The position numbers were made by a program, and so were the translations under genes. Positions 15,205 to 23,800 of a DNA stretch of 37,531 nucleotides are shown in pieces. The stretch lies in the IMG/VR virus record IMGVR_UViG_3300031964_000059, positions 1 through 37,531 of that record. One strand, written 5' to 3'. Source of the DNA: a virus. The first letter of the stretch is position 1, and the number at the start of each line of letters is the position of its first letter. The notes under the pieces were generated by a model that had not been told where the DNA came from, searched no databases, and saw nothing but the letters and a program-made list of their open reading frames with translations.

Positions 15205-18140
15205 GCTGTTTTTGCTCCTATGGATACAACGTTCGTGGGGGGTGCAACTTGGTGTAGGGGCGCCACATAGCCGCCCAATTTGGTTGAGTCGATACGCCAG
15301 CAGCGGCTCTGGCCATTACTGTAGACCGTGTCCGCGCCGAGCACCTTCTGGGCGTTGCGCTGCGTGATCACGCCGGCGCGCTCCAGGTCCCACTCGAGGG
15401 TCTTGAACGGGATACCCGCGTCGGCACAGAACTCCATGATCGCGCCACGTGCAATGTAGATCAGGTTGAAGTCCAGCTCGTGGCGCACCTGCAGCGCGTC
15501 GGTGTGGCGCACCACCACGTTGTCCAGGTTGGTCGAGGACTTGGCCGAGATGATCAGGGTGTTGCGCATATAGCCGTTGAGGAATTCGGTCAGCGTCTCG
15601 AGCGGCGTGTTGTTTGACTCCTTGATGGTCTCGCGGTGTCGTGTCAGGTGGGCGATCATCCACTCGAGGTCTTCCTCATAGGGCAGCTCGATCAGGCCCA
15701 GGGCCGAGGCGATCTGGGCTGCGGTGTAGCAGGCGGCCACGCAGGCGGACCAGAAGCGCTCGGCCGACGCGTTGCTCGAGTTCAAGAGCCGGTCGACCTT
15801 GGCCACGTTTTTGATGAAGCCCCGCTGCACGGCGGCGTAGTTCTCGGTCACGAACTTGGCGAACAGCGGACCCGCGTGGCCATAGTTGGCGTTCATCGAG
15901 CGGATGAACTCGTCGGCCACGATCTTCGCCTCGGTGCCGTTGTCGACGGACGCAAACTCGACGTTGATCATGCGCATCATGTGCGGATCCACGTCGCGGC
16001 CACTCGAGACCATCGCGCTGATATCGTCGGTGTTGGTGGTCATCAGGCCGATACAGGCCCAGCGATCGACCTTGCCCGACTGCTCGGCACCGGCCGTCAT
16101 GCGGCGCTTACCCTCACCCTGGGAGAAGTTGAGCAGGAAGCGGCGCTTCTCATCGACGTCGCGCTCGGTCGTGTCGTCGAGCATGAATGGCAGGCTGTGG
16201 GTGGTACCGAGCGCACTGTACAAGGCGTTGACCGTTGCGCCCTCCTTGTTGCCATTGATCACCAGCGCGTCGGGCCGGCCCCACACCGAGCTGCACGCCT
16301 GCAAGCAGGTGGTCTTGCCGCGCCCGGACTTGCCCGAGGCCGCCATGATCACGCCACGGTGGCCGGTGTCGTTCATCTCGAAGATGATGGACCCGAATGA
16401 GGCGTACAGGAACATGCGGTGGCCGGCATAGTTCGGCCGGTTGTAGAACTGCATCGCCGCCTTCCAGCCCTCGAGCGTGCCGCCCGCCTTTAGGCCGTTC
16501 TTGGTGCTGTTCTTGATCGCTTCGTTCGGGTTGTGCAGCCGGGACGTGCTGTCAGCGAACAACACCTTGTCGGCTAATACAAAGGTCTTGTGGTCGTCGT
16601 GCCAGCCCAGGCGCTCGTAGAGTTTGTCGCGGCCATTGGCCTTGACTAGGCTTTGCAGGTAGGCGCTCATATACAGTTGTGTGCTCTTAACTTGTTCGCC
16701 GAGAAGGATCAAGCCCTTACTGAACAACAGCTTGATGAGTGCGCGCGAGTCGGCGAGTAACCCGAGCGGCACGTCGATATCGCGGATGGTGGTACCCAGG
16801 CCACGCTCAACCGGCAGGTGCATGCGCCACGTGCTGCGCTCATCGATATTGGCATCGACCTCGCTCTGGGTGCGCACCGCGAGCGGGTAAAGGTCATACG
16901 GGCAGATCACGTAACTGTCGAGCTGGCCTTCCTTGTTCTCATACTCCTGGATCACCGCGCCATCCGAAGCACGGCGCTTATAGCCGGTCGGCGGCTGCGG
17001 TAACTCGATCGAGGTGACGCCGGCATCGGTGGTGATCACGACGCGCGGTGCGGCGGCCTCGACGATGTGGCGCCCCAGCTGCGCCGGTGAGGTGATCTTG
17101 CCGTAGTGCGGACAGCTCTCACACAGCGCCGGGTTGAGCTGGTGGAAGTGCTCGCAAGTGGACGGCCCGGTGCTCCAGTTGTCCAGCTTGGCCTGGGTCG
17201 CGCTCATGCTAAAGTCGGGGTGCGCGTCCGAGATAAAGCGCGCGGCCAACTCGGCCTTGTCGCTGAATTTCACCAGCCCCAGGCCGGCACGCCACAGCTG
17301 CTCGCCGGTCGTGGCCCCGCGGTTACCCGCCTGCTGCTGCAGCTGCGCACAGTGGAACACGATGCGGTCAAAGTTCAGGGGCTCGCTCACGACCTCCAGG
17401 TTGGCTTGGTCACCCCAGATGTCGGCGGGGGCATCGCCTGGGATCGGCGCGGCCTTGACGGTCTTGCGCGGCCGCGCCGGCAGGCTCTCGCCGTAGGCGG
17501 CGGCGTGCGCATCGAGCTTGCGGGTGAAGTCGGTGAAGGTGATCGGGTTGGCGCACGACATGATCAAGCGCACTGCGGCGCCGCGCTTGTGGTTAAAGGT
17601 GCCGGGCAGACGCAGCACGCGCGCCTCATCGCTGGTGACGGACGGGTCAGCCTTCAACTGCTCACGCGCGCAGATGTTCTTGAAACGCTCGGCCTCGGCA
17701 CGCCACAGCTTGGTGCTCACCGGGGTCACGAGCGGCCAGTAGATATGGTAGCCGCCGCCCGAGTCGACGATGGTGGGGCGCGGCAGGCCGAGCTTGATGC
17801 CAAAGTCGCGCAGCGCGGTGATCGCGGCGTCCTTACTGGCAAACTTGTTGGTGTTGGACGGATCGACATCGAGGTCCAGGAAGAACGACCGCATCAGCAT
17901 CGCGTTCTCCTGGGTGCGGCTCACCCATTCGCCCTTGGCGTCCCGGTACCGCTCGCGCTCATATGATGCCAGCGCGAAGTAGGCCGCTTTGCCTTCGAAC
18001 GCCGCGTGGTTTAGGGTCTCGATCGCACCGTCAATGGTACGGTGGGGGACATTTTTGAAGTGCCCCTGGCGGTCGATCACGCCGGTGATGATATAGCCCG
18101 TGTCAGGCAAAACGGATTCGATAAATTGCCGCGCGCTCAT
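15201..18140 (-). CDS. PrimPol-type primase fused to superfamily 3-like helicase, 979 aa
   Basis: The N-terminal third is an archaeo-eukaryotic primase-like domain: D89-L-D91-V-D93 metal motif (FFLDLDVD), SGGGYHIYW with H132, and RVLRLPGTFNHK at about 175-185. A Cys/His cluster lies around residues 330-345 (CEHFH ... CESCPHYG), a likely zinc site. The ATPase domain has Walker A GKSGRGKT with K609 and Walker B LPFMLDDT, similar to DUF927/D5-like replicative helicases. The C terminus may be a winged helix (SNGQSRCWRI). It would synthesise primers and unwind the fork for the family A polymerase encoded downstream of the same strand block. It is coupled to the next gene by ATGA. Confidence 0.88.
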   Translation of the reverse strand: MSARQFIESVLPDTGYIITGVIDRQGHFKNVPHRTIDGAIETLNHAAFEGKAAYFALASYERERYRDAKGEWVSRTQENAMLMRSFFLDLDVDPSNTNKFASKDAAITALRDFGIKLGLPRPTIVDSGGGYHIYWPLVTPVSTKLWRAEAERFKNICAREQLKADPSVTSDEARVLRLPGTFNHKRGAAVRLIMSCANPITFTDFTRKLDAHAAAYGESLPARPRKTVKAAPIPGDAPADIWGDQANLEVVSEPLNFDRIVFHCAQLQQQAGNRGATTGEQLWRAGLGLVKFSDKAELAARFISDAHPDFSMSATQAKLDNWSTGPSTCEHFHQLNPALCESCPHYGKITSPAQLGRHIVEAAAPRVVITTDAGVTSIELPQPPTGYKRRASDGAVIQEYENKEGQLDSYVICPYDLYPLAVRTQSEVDANIDERSTWRMHLPVERGLGTTIRDIDVPLGLLADSRALIKLLFSKGLILLGEQVKSTQLYMSAYLQSLVKANGRDKLYERLGWHDDHKTFVLADKVLFADSTSRLHNPNEAIKNSTKNGLKAGGTLEGWKAAMQFYNRPNYAGHRMFLYASFGSIIFEMNDTGHRGVIMAASGKSGRGKTTCLQACSSVWGRPDALVINGNKEGATVNALYSALGTTHSLPFMLDDTTERDVDEKRRFLLNFSQGEGKRRMTAGAEQSGKVDRWACIGLMTTNTDDISAMVSSGRDVDPHMMRMINVEFASVDNGTEAKIVADEFIRSMNANYGHAGPLFAKFVTENYAAVQRGFIKNVAKVDRLLNSSNASAERFWSACVAACYTAAQIASALGLIELPYEEDLEWMIAHLTRHRETIKESNNTPLETLTEFLNGYMRNTLIISAKSSTNLDNVVVRHTDALQVRHELDFNLIYIARGAIMEFCADAGIPFKTLEWDLERAGVITQRNAQKVLGADTVYSNGQSRCWRIDSTKLGGYVAPLHQVAPPTNVVSIGAKTA

Positions 18141-18189
18141 ACGATGTCCCTAGGGTCCAGCCAATTGTATCGGCCCGTAGGCCGTGGTC

Positions 18190-18552
18190 TTATACCGGGA
18201 TCGAACCGGATCGGGGCTGCGGCTTGTGCTTCAAAACGAGTGCATAGGTGGCGGTCGTGCGTCCAGTGATGGTGCCTTGCAGTGGCAGGTCACGGGCACG
18301 CTTGGCTTTGCGCAGCGTCGTGATCAGGCGCTCGAGCTTGAGAATCTTGTCGGGCTGGGCGAGCGGCGCCGTCTGACCGTACATCCAGCGATACACGGTG
18401 GGCTTGGACACGCTGAGCAGCTTTGAGATCGCTTCGATCGGGACGTTGCCGTCGATGGCCAGCTCGGCCAGGATCGGGCCCAGGGCGTCGGGGTCGGCGG
18501 CGCGAGCTGCGGCGATTTGGTCGCGGCGCTCACTGGTAATGATGCGTCCCAT
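18190..18552 (-). CDS. Helix-turn-helix DNA-binding protein, 120 aa
   Basis: ATG 18552 has AGGAG 7 nt upstream; an ATG 33 nt further up lacks one. Residues about 36-57 (PIEAISKLLSVSKPTVYRWM) form a clear helix-turn-helix. The rest is basic, with KRARD and LKHKPQPRSGS. It lies alone between the primase-helicase and the ssDNA-binding-like gene and could be a small transcription regulator or a replication-origin binder. Its last codons include the tRNA T-arm-like string GGTTCGATCCCGG, which I regard as chance. Confidence 0.75.
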   Translation of the reverse strand: MGRIITSERRDQIAAARAADPDALGPILAELAIDGNVPIEAISKLLSVSKPTVYRWMYGQTAPLAQPDKILKLERLITTLRKAKRARDLPLQGTITGRTTATYALVLKHKPQPRSGSIPV

Positions 18553-18615
18553 GGGGATACTCCTGGAGGTGGGGAGACGGGGCACCGCGTGTGGCCGATG
18601 CCCCTGGGTGTAACT

Positions 18616-19845
18616 TTACGGCGCGTCGTGCCACTCGTCTAGCAGCGTCGACAGCGCGGCCGGGGTACCGGTCTCGGCCGGCACATTGACGGCCGCCGCA
18701 GCTGCTGCCGGCTTGGCGTCGACCACTTCGGCCGGGGCTGCCCGCGCTACCACAACTTCTTTCGCTGCGGGGGCGAGAACCGCAGCATCACCGTCTTCCT
18801 CGAGCGCGGCCATCTGGGCCAGCAGCGCGGCTTTCTTGGCCGCCTTGGCGTCGAGGATCGCTTGCGCGGCCGCCGCGGCCGCATCGGCTTCAGCCTTGGC
18901 TTTCTTGGCCGCCGCTGCGGTAGCCTTCTTGGCGTTGGCCGCAGCGATCTGTGCCTCGGCGGCTGCCACGTCGGCGTCATCCACATCGGCGGTACCCTTG
19001 GCCACGGTGCTGCCTGCGTCAGCGGCGCGCGACGGGATCGACGGCTTGCCGGTCAGGCCATCGTTATCGGGCGAGCCCGTCAAGATCTTGGCGATCTCGT
19101 CGGTCGAGTCGGCGATACGTTGCTTGGCGGTCAACATGTCGTCAGGGCTGAGCCAGCCGCCGGCTTTGAACAACAGCTTGGGGTACGCCGTATTATTGTC
19201 GAACTTGACACGGGTTTGCACGGCGGCGGTGTGCTTGGCCCCGCGTTGACGCAACATCTCCAGGTACTGATCCCAGGCATACCAGCCCTCGGCTTCGTTG
19301 GCTTGGTTGGTCGCGTCCCACACCGAGGTCTGCGCCAAGCGCAACAGCAGCGCCGGATGAGTGCCGATCAGCTTGCCGGGCGGCACGATCGCCACACGCT
19401 TGAACGGCGCGCAGGCTGCGGACTTCGACGGCTTGCCATCGGTGGAGATCTTGGAACCCTTGACCGAGAACTCGCAGCTCGCGCAGGTCGTCGCGCAGGG
19501 TTCTTTCACGTCCGCGTCAGGCGTCACGCCGTCGGCCGAGTAACACATCGGCGCGCTGTTTTTGCCTTCCTCATAGGCGCCGGGGTAGTAGGCGCGCGAG
19601 CGGCCCTTGTTGTGGTCGAGCACCACCACCTCGATGATGGCCACATCCTCGCGGTCACCCTCGGCGTTGATGCGGGTCTGTTTGGTTTCCTCGCCGTCGA
19701 CGATCAGGCGCCAGATCTTGCCACGGTAGGACATCGTGTTGATACTGACGCGCGAGGCGATGTTGGATTCTTCGCCCCACACGCTGGCCAAGTGCGCCGG
19801 CACGCCGGTCGAGCCGGCTTCAAATGGGATAAGTTCGTTGGACAT
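18616..19845 (-). CDS. Probable ssDNA-binding/replication accessory protein, 409 aa
   Basis: ATG 19845 is preceded by AGGTG at 6 nt; a GTG nine bases earlier is less likely. Residues 30-240 look like a beta-barrel core with a Cys group (C101, C117, C121, C124, C145; pattern C-x3-C-x2-C), followed by KRVAIVPPGKLIG. Residues about 290-350 form an Ala/Lys-rich helix, and the tail ends LLDEWHDAP, acidic like the interaction tails of ssDNA-binding proteins. Genes of this type are often found beside phage family A polymerases and Cas4-like exonucleases. The function is inferred; no SSB signature is decisive. The upstream 19855-19927 gap is AT-rich with a possible promoter but no convincing boxes. 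Confidence 0.6.
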   Translation of the reverse strand: MSNELIPFEAGSTGVPAHLASVWGEESNIASRVSINTMSYRGKIWRLIVDGEETKQTRINAEGDREDVAIIEVVVLDHNKGRSRAYYPGAYEEGKNSAPMCYSADGVTPDADVKEPCATTCASCEFSVKGSKISTDGKPSKSAACAPFKRVAIVPPGKLIGTHPALLLRLAQTSVWDATNQANEAEGWYAWDQYLEMLRQRGAKHTAAVQTRVKFDNNTAYPKLLFKAGGWLSPDDMLTAKQRIADSTDEIAKILTGSPDNDGLTGKPSIPSRAADAGSTVAKGTADVDDADVAAAEAQIAAANAKKATAAAAKKAKAEADAAAAAAQAILDAKAAKKAALLAQMAALEEDGDAAVLAPAAKEVVVARAAPAEVVDAKPAAAAAAVNVPAETGTPAALSTLLDEWHDAP

Positions 19846-19927
19846 GGGGTTCACCTAAGTGGGGCTGATTAAACCGGCCGGGACCGGACTGATACTTTAC
19901 CTGCAAGTATTACAAAGCAGGAACTAT

Positions 19928-20590
19928 TTACAGAACGTCCGACTCCTGACCCGTCGCAAAGTCACCGCACAACGGCGTGTCAGGTACCAATTCCTCGACC
20001 GTCTGTAGCCGCGGCGCAACAGCCGGTTCGGCCATGCCGAGTTTTTTATAGATCGCGCGCAGGTGCAAGGCTTGGCTGATCGCGTCATCCAAGGCGTTGT
20101 GATGCATACCCTTGCGCACCAGCTTGACCGCATCGGCGCCGGGCAGACCCTTGACTGTGCGGTAGCACTTTTCGTTGTAGAACTTCCACGGCACCAGCTT
20201 GCCGCACGCCTTGTAGGCGGCCTCGAGCAGGCCCACATCAAAGCGTGCGCTGTTGCCCCAGATCAGGTCGGGGCGGTCGCCTAGCCAATCGGTGAACGCA
20301 TCGAGCGCGAGCGGCAGCGCGCACGCACGTTCATCCACCAGATGTGACTGGGCGTCCTTGGACTGCTGCATCCACCACAGAATCGTCGCGGCGCTCGGGC
20401 GCAGCCCCAGCTCGATGTTGCTCTCGAGCAGCACCGGTTGGTAAAACGGCTCCATGGCTTTCATGTCGTCGTGCATCTCGAAGCGACACGCGCCGATCGC
20501 GGTGATCGGGCTGTACGGGTCGGTGCCCATCGTCTCGAGATCGAGCATGATATGAACGGCATGTTCGGGGGGTTGGTGATACTGGGACAT
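19928..20590 (-). CDS. DEDDh 3'-5' exonuclease (RNase T/Rv2179c-like), 220 aa
   Basis: Exo I is D17-L-E19 in IMLDLETMG, Exo II is D118 in WGNSARFDVG, Exo III is H163/H164 with D168/D169 in HHNALDDAISQA. This is the DEDDh order. The size and the WGNSARFD context match the Rv2179c-like family of small phage exonucleases. It would trim 3' ends of DNA or RNA during replication or repair. AAGGAG lies just before the start. Confidence 0.9.
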   Translation of the reverse strand: MSQYHQPPEHAVHIMLDLETMGTDPYSPITAIGACRFEMHDDMKAMEPFYQPVLLESNIELGLRPSAATILWWMQQSKDAQSHLVDERACALPLALDAFTDWLGDRPDLIWGNSARFDVGLLEAAYKACGKLVPWKFYNEKCYRTVKGLPGADAVKLVRKGMHHNALDDAISQALHLRAIYKKLGMAEPAVAPRLQTVEELVPDTPLCGDFATGQESDVL

Positions 20591-20610
20591 TTGTTTCTCC
20601 TTGGGGGGTT

Positions 20611-21099
20611 TTACTTCTCACTCGCCTTGCGCACGCGCATGACGTTCTCACGGAAAATATTCAGGCCAGGGGGCGCCTCACCGTGGATCTTGATGTAGTC
20701 CTCGATGCGCTCCGACGCCACACGTTGGGCAAAGAATCCGTAGCGATCGCCATCCGCCGGCAGGGCGTCGAGGAACGCCGTAAAGGCCGTACTGTCCGCG
20801 ATGCTGATGCGCTTGGTCTCGGCCATATAGGTCGTGCCATACGTGGTCTGAAAGCCCGTCACGCCAGCGGCCAGCGCATCACGCAACATGATGTTCTCGC
20901 AGTGCTCCATGATCTGATCGAGGCCCGCGGTCTGTACCTCGAACGCCTTCTTGGCCACGCTTTTTGCGTTGCGCGCTTGGATGTATAGCTTGACCTTGTT
21001 CTCGGTGCTCATGGCCGGAATCGAGGTCAGGAATTTCTCGAGCCGTTCGGCTTCCTTACGTTCGGCCTCGCTAGCGTAGACGACTTCGGGGGTAGACAT
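20611..21099 (-). CDS. Helical phage early protein, 162 aa
   Basis: The first 60 residues are highly charged helix (SEAERKEAERLEKF, KLYIQARNAKSVAKKAF). The C-terminal part has FQTTYGTTYMAETKRISIAD, as found in hypothetical proteins of several phage replication modules. No catalytic motif is visible. It is the first gene after the promoter-like element at 21132-21160 and precedes the exonuclease and ssDNA-binding-like genes, so it may be a replication or recombination cofactor. Start supported by GAGG at 7 nt. Confidence 0.65.
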   Translation of the reverse strand: MSTPEVVYASEAERKEAERLEKFLTSIPAMSTENKVKLYIQARNAKSVAKKAFEVQTAGLDQIMEHCENIMLRDALAAGVTGFQTTYGTTYMAETKRISIADSTAFTAFLDALPADGDRYGFFAQRVASERIEDYIKIHGEAPPGLNIFRENVMRVRKASEK

Positions 21100-21131
21100 T
21101 TCGTACCTCGTTCTTAGTAACAGGTGTAACT

Positions 21132-21160
21132 ATAGTATCGAGAACGCCAGATACTAGCAA
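21132..21160 (-). promoter_or_regulatory. Promoter-like element P1
   Basis: TTGCTA, a 17-bp spacer and TACTAT read on the - strand, followed by AG, 33 bp before the ATG of the 162-residue gene. It resembles the elements at 29653-29682 and 33801-33834, so it is more likely than a chance match. Confidence 0.55.
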
Positions 21161-21164
21161 GGGG

Positions 21165-21344
21165 TTACGAGAAATAAACAACACCGTCCTTGATCTCGTC
21201 GATCTTGCCGCTATAGGTGCGCATGTGCTTGTCCGCGAGCTGCAGGGTCACGATGAAGTCACCGCCCACTACCGGTGCGGGGCCCGCTACGCGATCGACT
21301 TCGCCCTTGATTTTGGCGCGGCCGTTATTGAATACATATTTCAT
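21165..21344 (-). CDS. Small beta-type protein, 59 aa
   Basis: The ATG overlaps the helicase stop (ATGA), so it is translated in coupling. The product begins MKYVFNNGRAKIKGEV and contains TYSGKIDEIKDGVVYF, consistent with a small beta-barrel (OB or SH3-like), although this is a guess. Too short for the longer-ORF search but supported by coupling. Function unknown. Confidence 0.65.
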   Translation of the reverse strand: MKYVFNNGRAKIKGEVDRVAGPAPVVGGDFIVTLQLADKHMRTYSGKIDEIKDGVVYFS

Positions 21345-22930
21345 GACTGCAGTTCCTTGAGGTAGAGAGACAGGATGTTTTCTTGGGTCTCGGCGCGGCC
21401 GGCGACCATCGCGTAAATGCCTTGCTCGAGTGCATTGGCCACGATCCGCAGGATGCTCATCTTGCGCTTCTGGCCAGGGCGGTTGATACGGTCCAGCACC
21501 TGCAGCGTTTCCTCATTCGAGTAGATCGGCGCGTACAGGATCACCATGTCGGCCTGCGTCAGGTTCAGGCCGTGCGCCATGACCTTGGGGTGGCACACCA
21601 GCTCGGTGAGGTTGTCGTCATCGCGGAAGTCTTCGAAGATCCGGTCGCGGTCGCGCTTGCTCACGTCGCCATTGACGATCTCCACACGCCGACCATCGCC
21701 CCGGTGGTCATGCCACGCCTGCACTTCATTCTTGAGCACGCTGACGATGCCTTTGAATGGCACAATGATCAGCACCTTGGCGCTTGATTCTTCGATACCC
21801 TCGAGCAACACCTTAAGGCGCGGCCCGTGGTCGAGCATGATGTACTGGCCGGTGGCCGTATCCTTGACCGCCCCGCAGAGGATCTGGCGCAGCTTGCTGA
21901 CCTTGTCGGCCGCGTTCACCGCGCTGATCTGCATCGATCCGGCCTCGGCCACCAAGTTATTTTTCATCGCCGTGTAGGCGGCCTTCTGCTCCGCGGACAG
22001 CTCGCAGGCGCGGTTACTGTACGTGATCGGCGGCAGCGTCAGACACTCGGACTTCTTGAACCGGATCGCCGGCTGCATCGCATCGAACGCGATCTGGTGA
22101 CTGCCGGGCTTGGGTACCCACTTGTACGTGGACACCTGATTCATCGTCAGCTTCTTGAACTGCGAGAAGTAGTCGGGCACGCGGCTCTTGTCCACCAGCC
22201 GCGCGAGCGCCCAGGCGTCCGTTGGCGCGTTCGGGCAGGGCGTACCGGTGAGTAGCCACAACTTCTTGTTGCGCGCGACTTGCTCGAGCACCTTGTACTG
22301 ATCAGTCTGCGCGTTGCGATAGGCGCTGGCCTCATCCACCACCACCAGATCGATGTCCAGGCGCTTGATCAACTCCTTGGACAGGATCTTCAGGCCGTCG
22401 TGGTTGATGATGTAGAAGTCGACCTCGCGTGATAGTAGTTCGCGGCGTTTATCGGCACTGGGCTTGTGCAGCACCAGCGCGGTGCGGTGCATGCACACGT
22501 CGAAGATCTCGTTCATCCACACTTGATCGAGCGTCGACAGCTTGGCCACGATCAGCACGCGCTTGACCTTGCCCAGCGTCATCAGGTAGTCGATGGCCCA
22601 TAGGGTCGCGGACGTCTTGGCGGTACCCTGTTCGTTGAGCACGAAGCAGCGCTTGTGCATCGTGAGGAAATCGGACGTGGCGTACTGGTGATCGAACACG
22701 GTCTCGAAGCGCGCCGGCCGTGGCCAGTCGTAGTAGTAGCGGATCGGGCTCGGTGCCTTGATGCCCATGTTGCGCAGCACCTTGACGACTTCCAGGTTGT
22801 GCGGCACGGCCAAGTTGTGGCCCTCGTACTCGAGCGCCTTGGTGTGGTGCGGGAACACATCACACAACTGCTTGTAGGATATCGGCCCGAGCTTGAGTAG
22901 CAGGGAACGGCTTGGCGTATGAGCGATCAT
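21341..22930 (-). CDS. SNF2-like superfamily 2 helicase/translocase, 529 aa
   Basis: Motif I is LNEQGTAKTSAT with K105, motif II is VVVDEAS (D199-E200), motif III is LLTGTPCPN near residues 227-234. The second RecA domain carries a late block GLNLTQADMVILY and motif VI QVLDRINRPGQKRKM. This is the DEAD/SNF2 layout and length of phage SNF2 helicases, which remodel protein-DNA complexes or replication forks. The gene lies between the VRR-NUC nuclease and a 59-residue protein, coupled by ATGA at both ends. This order (exonuclease, VRR-NUC, helicase) recurs in phage replication modules. Confidence 0.92.
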   Translation of the reverse strand: MIAHTPSRSLLLKLGPISYKQLCDVFPHHTKALEYEGHNLAVPHNLEVVKVLRNMGIKAPSPIRYYYDWPRPARFETVFDHQYATSDFLTMHKRCFVLNEQGTAKTSATLWAIDYLMTLGKVKRVLIVAKLSTLDQVWMNEIFDVCMHRTALVLHKPSADKRRELLSREVDFYIINHDGLKILSKELIKRLDIDLVVVDEASAYRNAQTDQYKVLEQVARNKKLWLLTGTPCPNAPTDAWALARLVDKSRVPDYFSQFKKLTMNQVSTYKWVPKPGSHQIAFDAMQPAIRFKKSECLTLPPITYSNRACELSAEQKAAYTAMKNNLVAEAGSMQISAVNAADKVSKLRQILCGAVKDTATGQYIMLDHGPRLKVLLEGIEESSAKVLIIVPFKGIVSVLKNEVQAWHDHRGDGRRVEIVNGDVSKRDRDRIFEDFRDDDNLTELVCHPKVMAHGLNLTQADMVILYAPIYSNEETLQVLDRINRPGQKRKMSILRIVANALEQGIYAMVAGRAETQENILSLYLKELQS

Positions 22931-23262
22931 GAGTGTAGGGTTAAGTGCGCTTGCAATTGCTCGGCAGTAAAGGCGCCGAGCATCTTTAAATATTCTTCGA
23001 GGGTACGCAGATCGTCATCGCACGACACTGCAAATACAAAACCCCCCGCCTGTTCCATTTCATCCATGGTGATACGCTGACGTGGTGTCGGCTTCTTGCC
23101 GGGCGCCTTCGTCTCCACTGCAAAGAAATATCCCTTAGCACAGGCAATAAAGTCCAGCGTTGGTGCCCCCATACCATTCATCACCGGCATGTGGTAGTAG
23201 ACGCCGTACTTCCTGAACAACTTCTTGACCAACTCCTTGATCTTGCCTTCGGCCGTGGTCAT
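22927..23262 (-). CDS. VRR-NUC domain nuclease, 111 aa
   Basis: The PD-(D/E)XK-type core is visible as PTLDFIAC (D37), then E50-T-K52 in FFAVETKAPG, then PTPRQ. Length is typical for single-domain phage VRR-NUC proteins, which cleave branched DNA such as Holliday junctions. Coupled by ATGA to family A gene 23522-23259 upstream and to the SNF2 helicase downstream, with which it probably acts. Confidence 0.9.
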   Translation of the reverse strand: MTTAEGKIKELVKKLFRKYGVYYHMPVMNGMGAPTLDFIACAKGYFFAVETKAPGKKPTPRQRITMDEMEQAGGFVFAVSCDDDLRTLEEYLKMLGAFTAEQLQAHLTLHS

Positions 23263-23522
23263 GTTTGCCCCAGTCTAACTTCGATTGTATCCAAGAGTGA
23301 CGGCCTAATATCTACCCAGGCGATGGCCATCTCGGGCGTAGGTAGCCCGTTGATTTGCATCACCTTACCGATGTTATAACCTAATGGGTCGGACGGGCTC
23401 GCACCTTGCACCACGGCAAAACCCACCTGTAGATCAAAATTGTAGATGCCCTCGCAGTACCGCGAGCGCACCGGGCGCCAACCTTCCAGCACTAACGTAG
23501 CTATGCGCTGCTCGTGGGTCAT
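23259..23522 (-). CDS. Family A small paralogous protein A1, 87 aa
   Basis: Begins MTHEQRIATLVLEGWRPV. The T-L-V-L-x-GW start is shared with the next gene upstream (23800-23519) and with genes at 30.0-31.1 kb. The body is beta-rich (IYNFDLQVGFAVV), with IGKVMQINGLP and a terminal IAWVDI ... LLDTI segment, like the W-x-x-I ... repeated at the end of other members. ATGA-coupled to both neighbours. Function unknown; see the finding on family A. Confidence 0.7.
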   Translation of the reverse strand: MTHEQRIATLVLEGWRPVRSRYCEGIYNFDLQVGFAVVQGASPSDPLGYNIGKVMQINGLPTPEMAIAWVDIRPSLLDTIEVRLGQT

Positions 23523-23800
23523 AGCTCATGCACCCCGCGCTGTATGTACCTGAGAATAGTGTGCATCGTCTTATCGTCGATGCTGCGCCACGCTATATCG
23601 TCTCGGGGCGCCGCCTTCCCGATCGCCGTGACGTCGCCGATCGGGATGCCCCAGTAGACGATTGGGTCCATGAGATCAATGTGGATGTGCACGCCGAACC
23701 CGAGCTGTCTTTCCTCATGGTAGATGCCCAGTACGCCGCAGGACTGGACCGGCTGCCAACCCTTGAGCACCAGCGTGGCGTCGAGTACGGTACGGGTCAT
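23519..23800 (-). CDS. Family A small paralogous protein A2, 93 aa
   Basis: ATG 23800 overlaps the exonuclease stop (ATGA). The product begins MTRTVLDATLVLKGWQPVQ, then GIYHEERQLGFGVHIH and ends IAWRSIDDKTMHTILRY. It aligns along most of its length with the next gene: A-T-L-V-L-[KE]-GW, GIY, LGF, IG-x-V, IAW. The two are a recent tandem duplication. They are inserted between nuclease genes. Role unknown. Confidence 0.72.
   Translation of the reverse strand: MTRTVLDATLVLKGWQPVQSCGVLGIYHEERQLGFGVHIHIDLMDPIVYWGIPIGDVTAIGKAAPRDDIAWRSIDDKTMHTILRYIQRGVHEL

Noticed and set aside
18186-18210. tRNA T-arm-like string GGTTCGATCCCGG at the end of the HTH gene
   Set aside because: No acceptor, D or anticodon stem can be built around it, and no CCA context is present. 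It encodes RSGSIPV in a normal gene. A phage att site copy of a tRNA end is possible but no integrase is in the window.
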